A program made the translations under genes and the position numbers. From contig NZ_JBEPJZ010000001.1 in NCBI RefSeq assembly GCF_040496035.1, forward strand, positions 124,001-188,000: a DNA stretch of 64,000 nt. The letters run 5' to 3'. This stretch comes from Agromyces sp. SYSU T00194. Lineage in GTDB: Bacteria > Actinomycetota > Actinomycetes > Actinomycetales > Microbacteriaceae. Shown in pieces: positions 63,250 to 64,000 of the stretch; the stretch's first letter is position 1, and the number at the start of each line of letters is the position of its first letter. Below the pieces are notes generated by a model. That model did no database searches. It saw only the letters and a program-made list of their open reading frames with translations, and was not told where the DNA came from.

Positions 63250-64000
63250 TCAGCGTACCCGCACCGAGAGGCAGGTCACGCATCCCTCGAGCTTCTCGAA
63301 CTCGCTGATGTCGACCGTGACCACCCGGTAGCCGAGCCCGGAGACCATCGCCGCGGTCTCCGGGGCGGATGCCGCCATGAGCACCGTGTCGTCCGCCAGT
63401 TCCACCACCGCCACGCCCGTGGGCTCGGGCACCTCGAGGAAGCGCGGGAACAGTTCGCGGTGCTCGATCAGGTCGGGGTGGCCGAGCACGGTGCCGTCGG
63501 GCAACGCGGTGACCGCGCTCTTCAGGTGCAACGTGCGGGTGACGGGCACGGCGACGACCGCGTGGCCGCGGGGCGCGAGCAGGCCCCGGAGCTGGCGGAT
63601 GCCCTCGGCGTTCGTGCGGCTCGAGCTGCCGACGTAGACCGTGCGGCCCACCTTCAGCACGTCGCCGCCGTCGAGCGTGCCCGGCTCCTCGATGCGGGCC
63701 ACCTGCATGCCGCGCAGGCCCGACACCACGCGCTCGACGCCCGCCGTCTCCCCGCGGCGGGACTCGGCACCCGGCCGGGTGATCACCGCGAGGTCGTCGA
63801 ACAGCACGACGGCGTCCTCGACGAACACCGAGTCCGCGAGTTCGGGGGCGCTGTCGACCTCGACCGTGCTCCAGCCCTCCGCGGCGAGCGCCGCGCAGTA
63901 GTTGTCCCACTGCTCGTCGGCGAGCGCGGGGTCCACCGGCAGGCGCTCGAGGTGCGTGAGCTCCGCCTCGTCGAGGTTGCTCGCCGGGATGCGCACGAGC
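63250..64000 (-). CDS. dimethylargininase/arginine deiminase-like hydrolase (5' end cut by the window)
   Basis: At least 249 residues of a pentein-fold guanidino hydrolase that turns methylated arginine into citrulline plus methylamines. Visible are SVFVEDAVVLFDDLAVITRPGAESRRGE, PGTLDGGDVLKVGRTVYVGSSSRTN, TLHLKSAVTALPDG with the catalytic His, and the catalytic Cys in the C-terminal EGCVTCLSVRVR. A GTG at 63996 is in frame, but the open frame continues upstream, and relatives have a few more residues before the LVRIPASNL strand, so the true start is probably just outside. Confidence 0.88.
   Translation of the reverse strand, partial: LVRIPASNLDEAELTHLERLPVDPALADEQWDNYCAALAAEGWSTVEVDSAPELADSVFVEDAVVLFDDLAVITRPGAESRRGETAGVERVVSGLRGMQVARIEEPGTLDGGDVLKVGRTVYVGSSSRTNAEGIRQLRGLLAPRGHAVVAVPVTRTLHLKSAVTALPDGTVLGHPDLIEHRELFPRFLEVPEPTGVAVVELADDTVLMAASAPETAAMVSGLGYRVVTVDISEFEKLEGCVTCLSVRVR

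Overview
The window is very GC-rich chromosomal DNA. Codons end almost always in G or C, GTG starts are common, and many start codons sit 6-7 nt after a TANNNT -10 box (leaderless transcription). The families present (MarP-type protease, DUF222/HNH protein, F420-type LLM oxidoreductase, ROK regulators, CUT1 sugar transporter without its own ATPase, DUF3376 patatin) point to an actinobacterium. The frequent GGATGC/GCATCC hexamer suggests Microbacteriaceae. The genus is not decided. I see no rRNA, insertion sequence, prophage or CRISPR array; the only tRNA is tRNA-Lys(UUU).

Layout. 1-6.4 kb: folate gene pabC, a conserved hypothetical, tRNA-Lys, then a YdeP-type molybdenum oxidoreductase divergent from fdhD and a coupled MarP-like membrane protease. 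6.4-11.7 kb: LLM oxidoreductase, aldose epimerase and a DeoR-type repressor, divergent from galT-galK. 11.7-15.8 kb: YbaK, APC permease, a small secreted protein, gamma-carbonic anhydrase, and a decayed DUF222/HNH gene with two internal deletions. 15.8-19.5 kb: a three-gene nonulosonic (sialic-type) acid operon: CMP-transferase/HAD fusion, NeuB-type synthase, glycosyltransferase. 19.6-23.6 kb: lipoprotein, TauE-type permease, and glyA-folD behind a ZTP riboswitch.

23.6-26.4 kb: GH20 hexosaminidase and nagA. 26.6-33.8 kb: sigma factor fused to an anti-sigma-like tail, MFS exporter, purU, YrdB, 2-oxoglutarate-type dioxygenase, and a permease/TetR divergent pair. 33.8-41.7 kb: a tightly coupled amino-sugar operon (binding lipoprotein, two permeases, nagZ, ROK kinase, nagB) behind a ROK repressor with a large palindromic operator. 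41.8-45.8 kb: subtilase and a small membrane protein. 46-48.2 kb: histidine kinase and response regulator. 48.2-52.4 kb: P-type ATPase, icd, GNAT, alkyltransferase-like protein. 52.4-55.1 kb: second two-component pair. 55.2-59.1 kb: giant DUF3376 patatin. 59.1-63.2 kb: heterodimeric ABC exporter behind a ~300-nt leader with a 28-codon upstream ORF. The window ends in a truncated dimethylargininase.

Functional links. The two amino-sugar loci make a full route: GlcNAc-containing oligosaccharides are imported, cleaved by NagZ or GH20, phosphorylated by the ROK kinase, deacetylated by NagA and deaminated by NagB to fructose-6-P. GlyA, FolD, PurU and PabC are one-carbon/folate enzymes, and a ZTP switch on glyA-folD fits that. 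The nonulosonic acid operon is the most distinctive accessory element and probably decorates a cell-surface polymer. The leader-ORF/ABC exporter and the sigma/anti-sigma fusion are the best candidates for unusual regulation.
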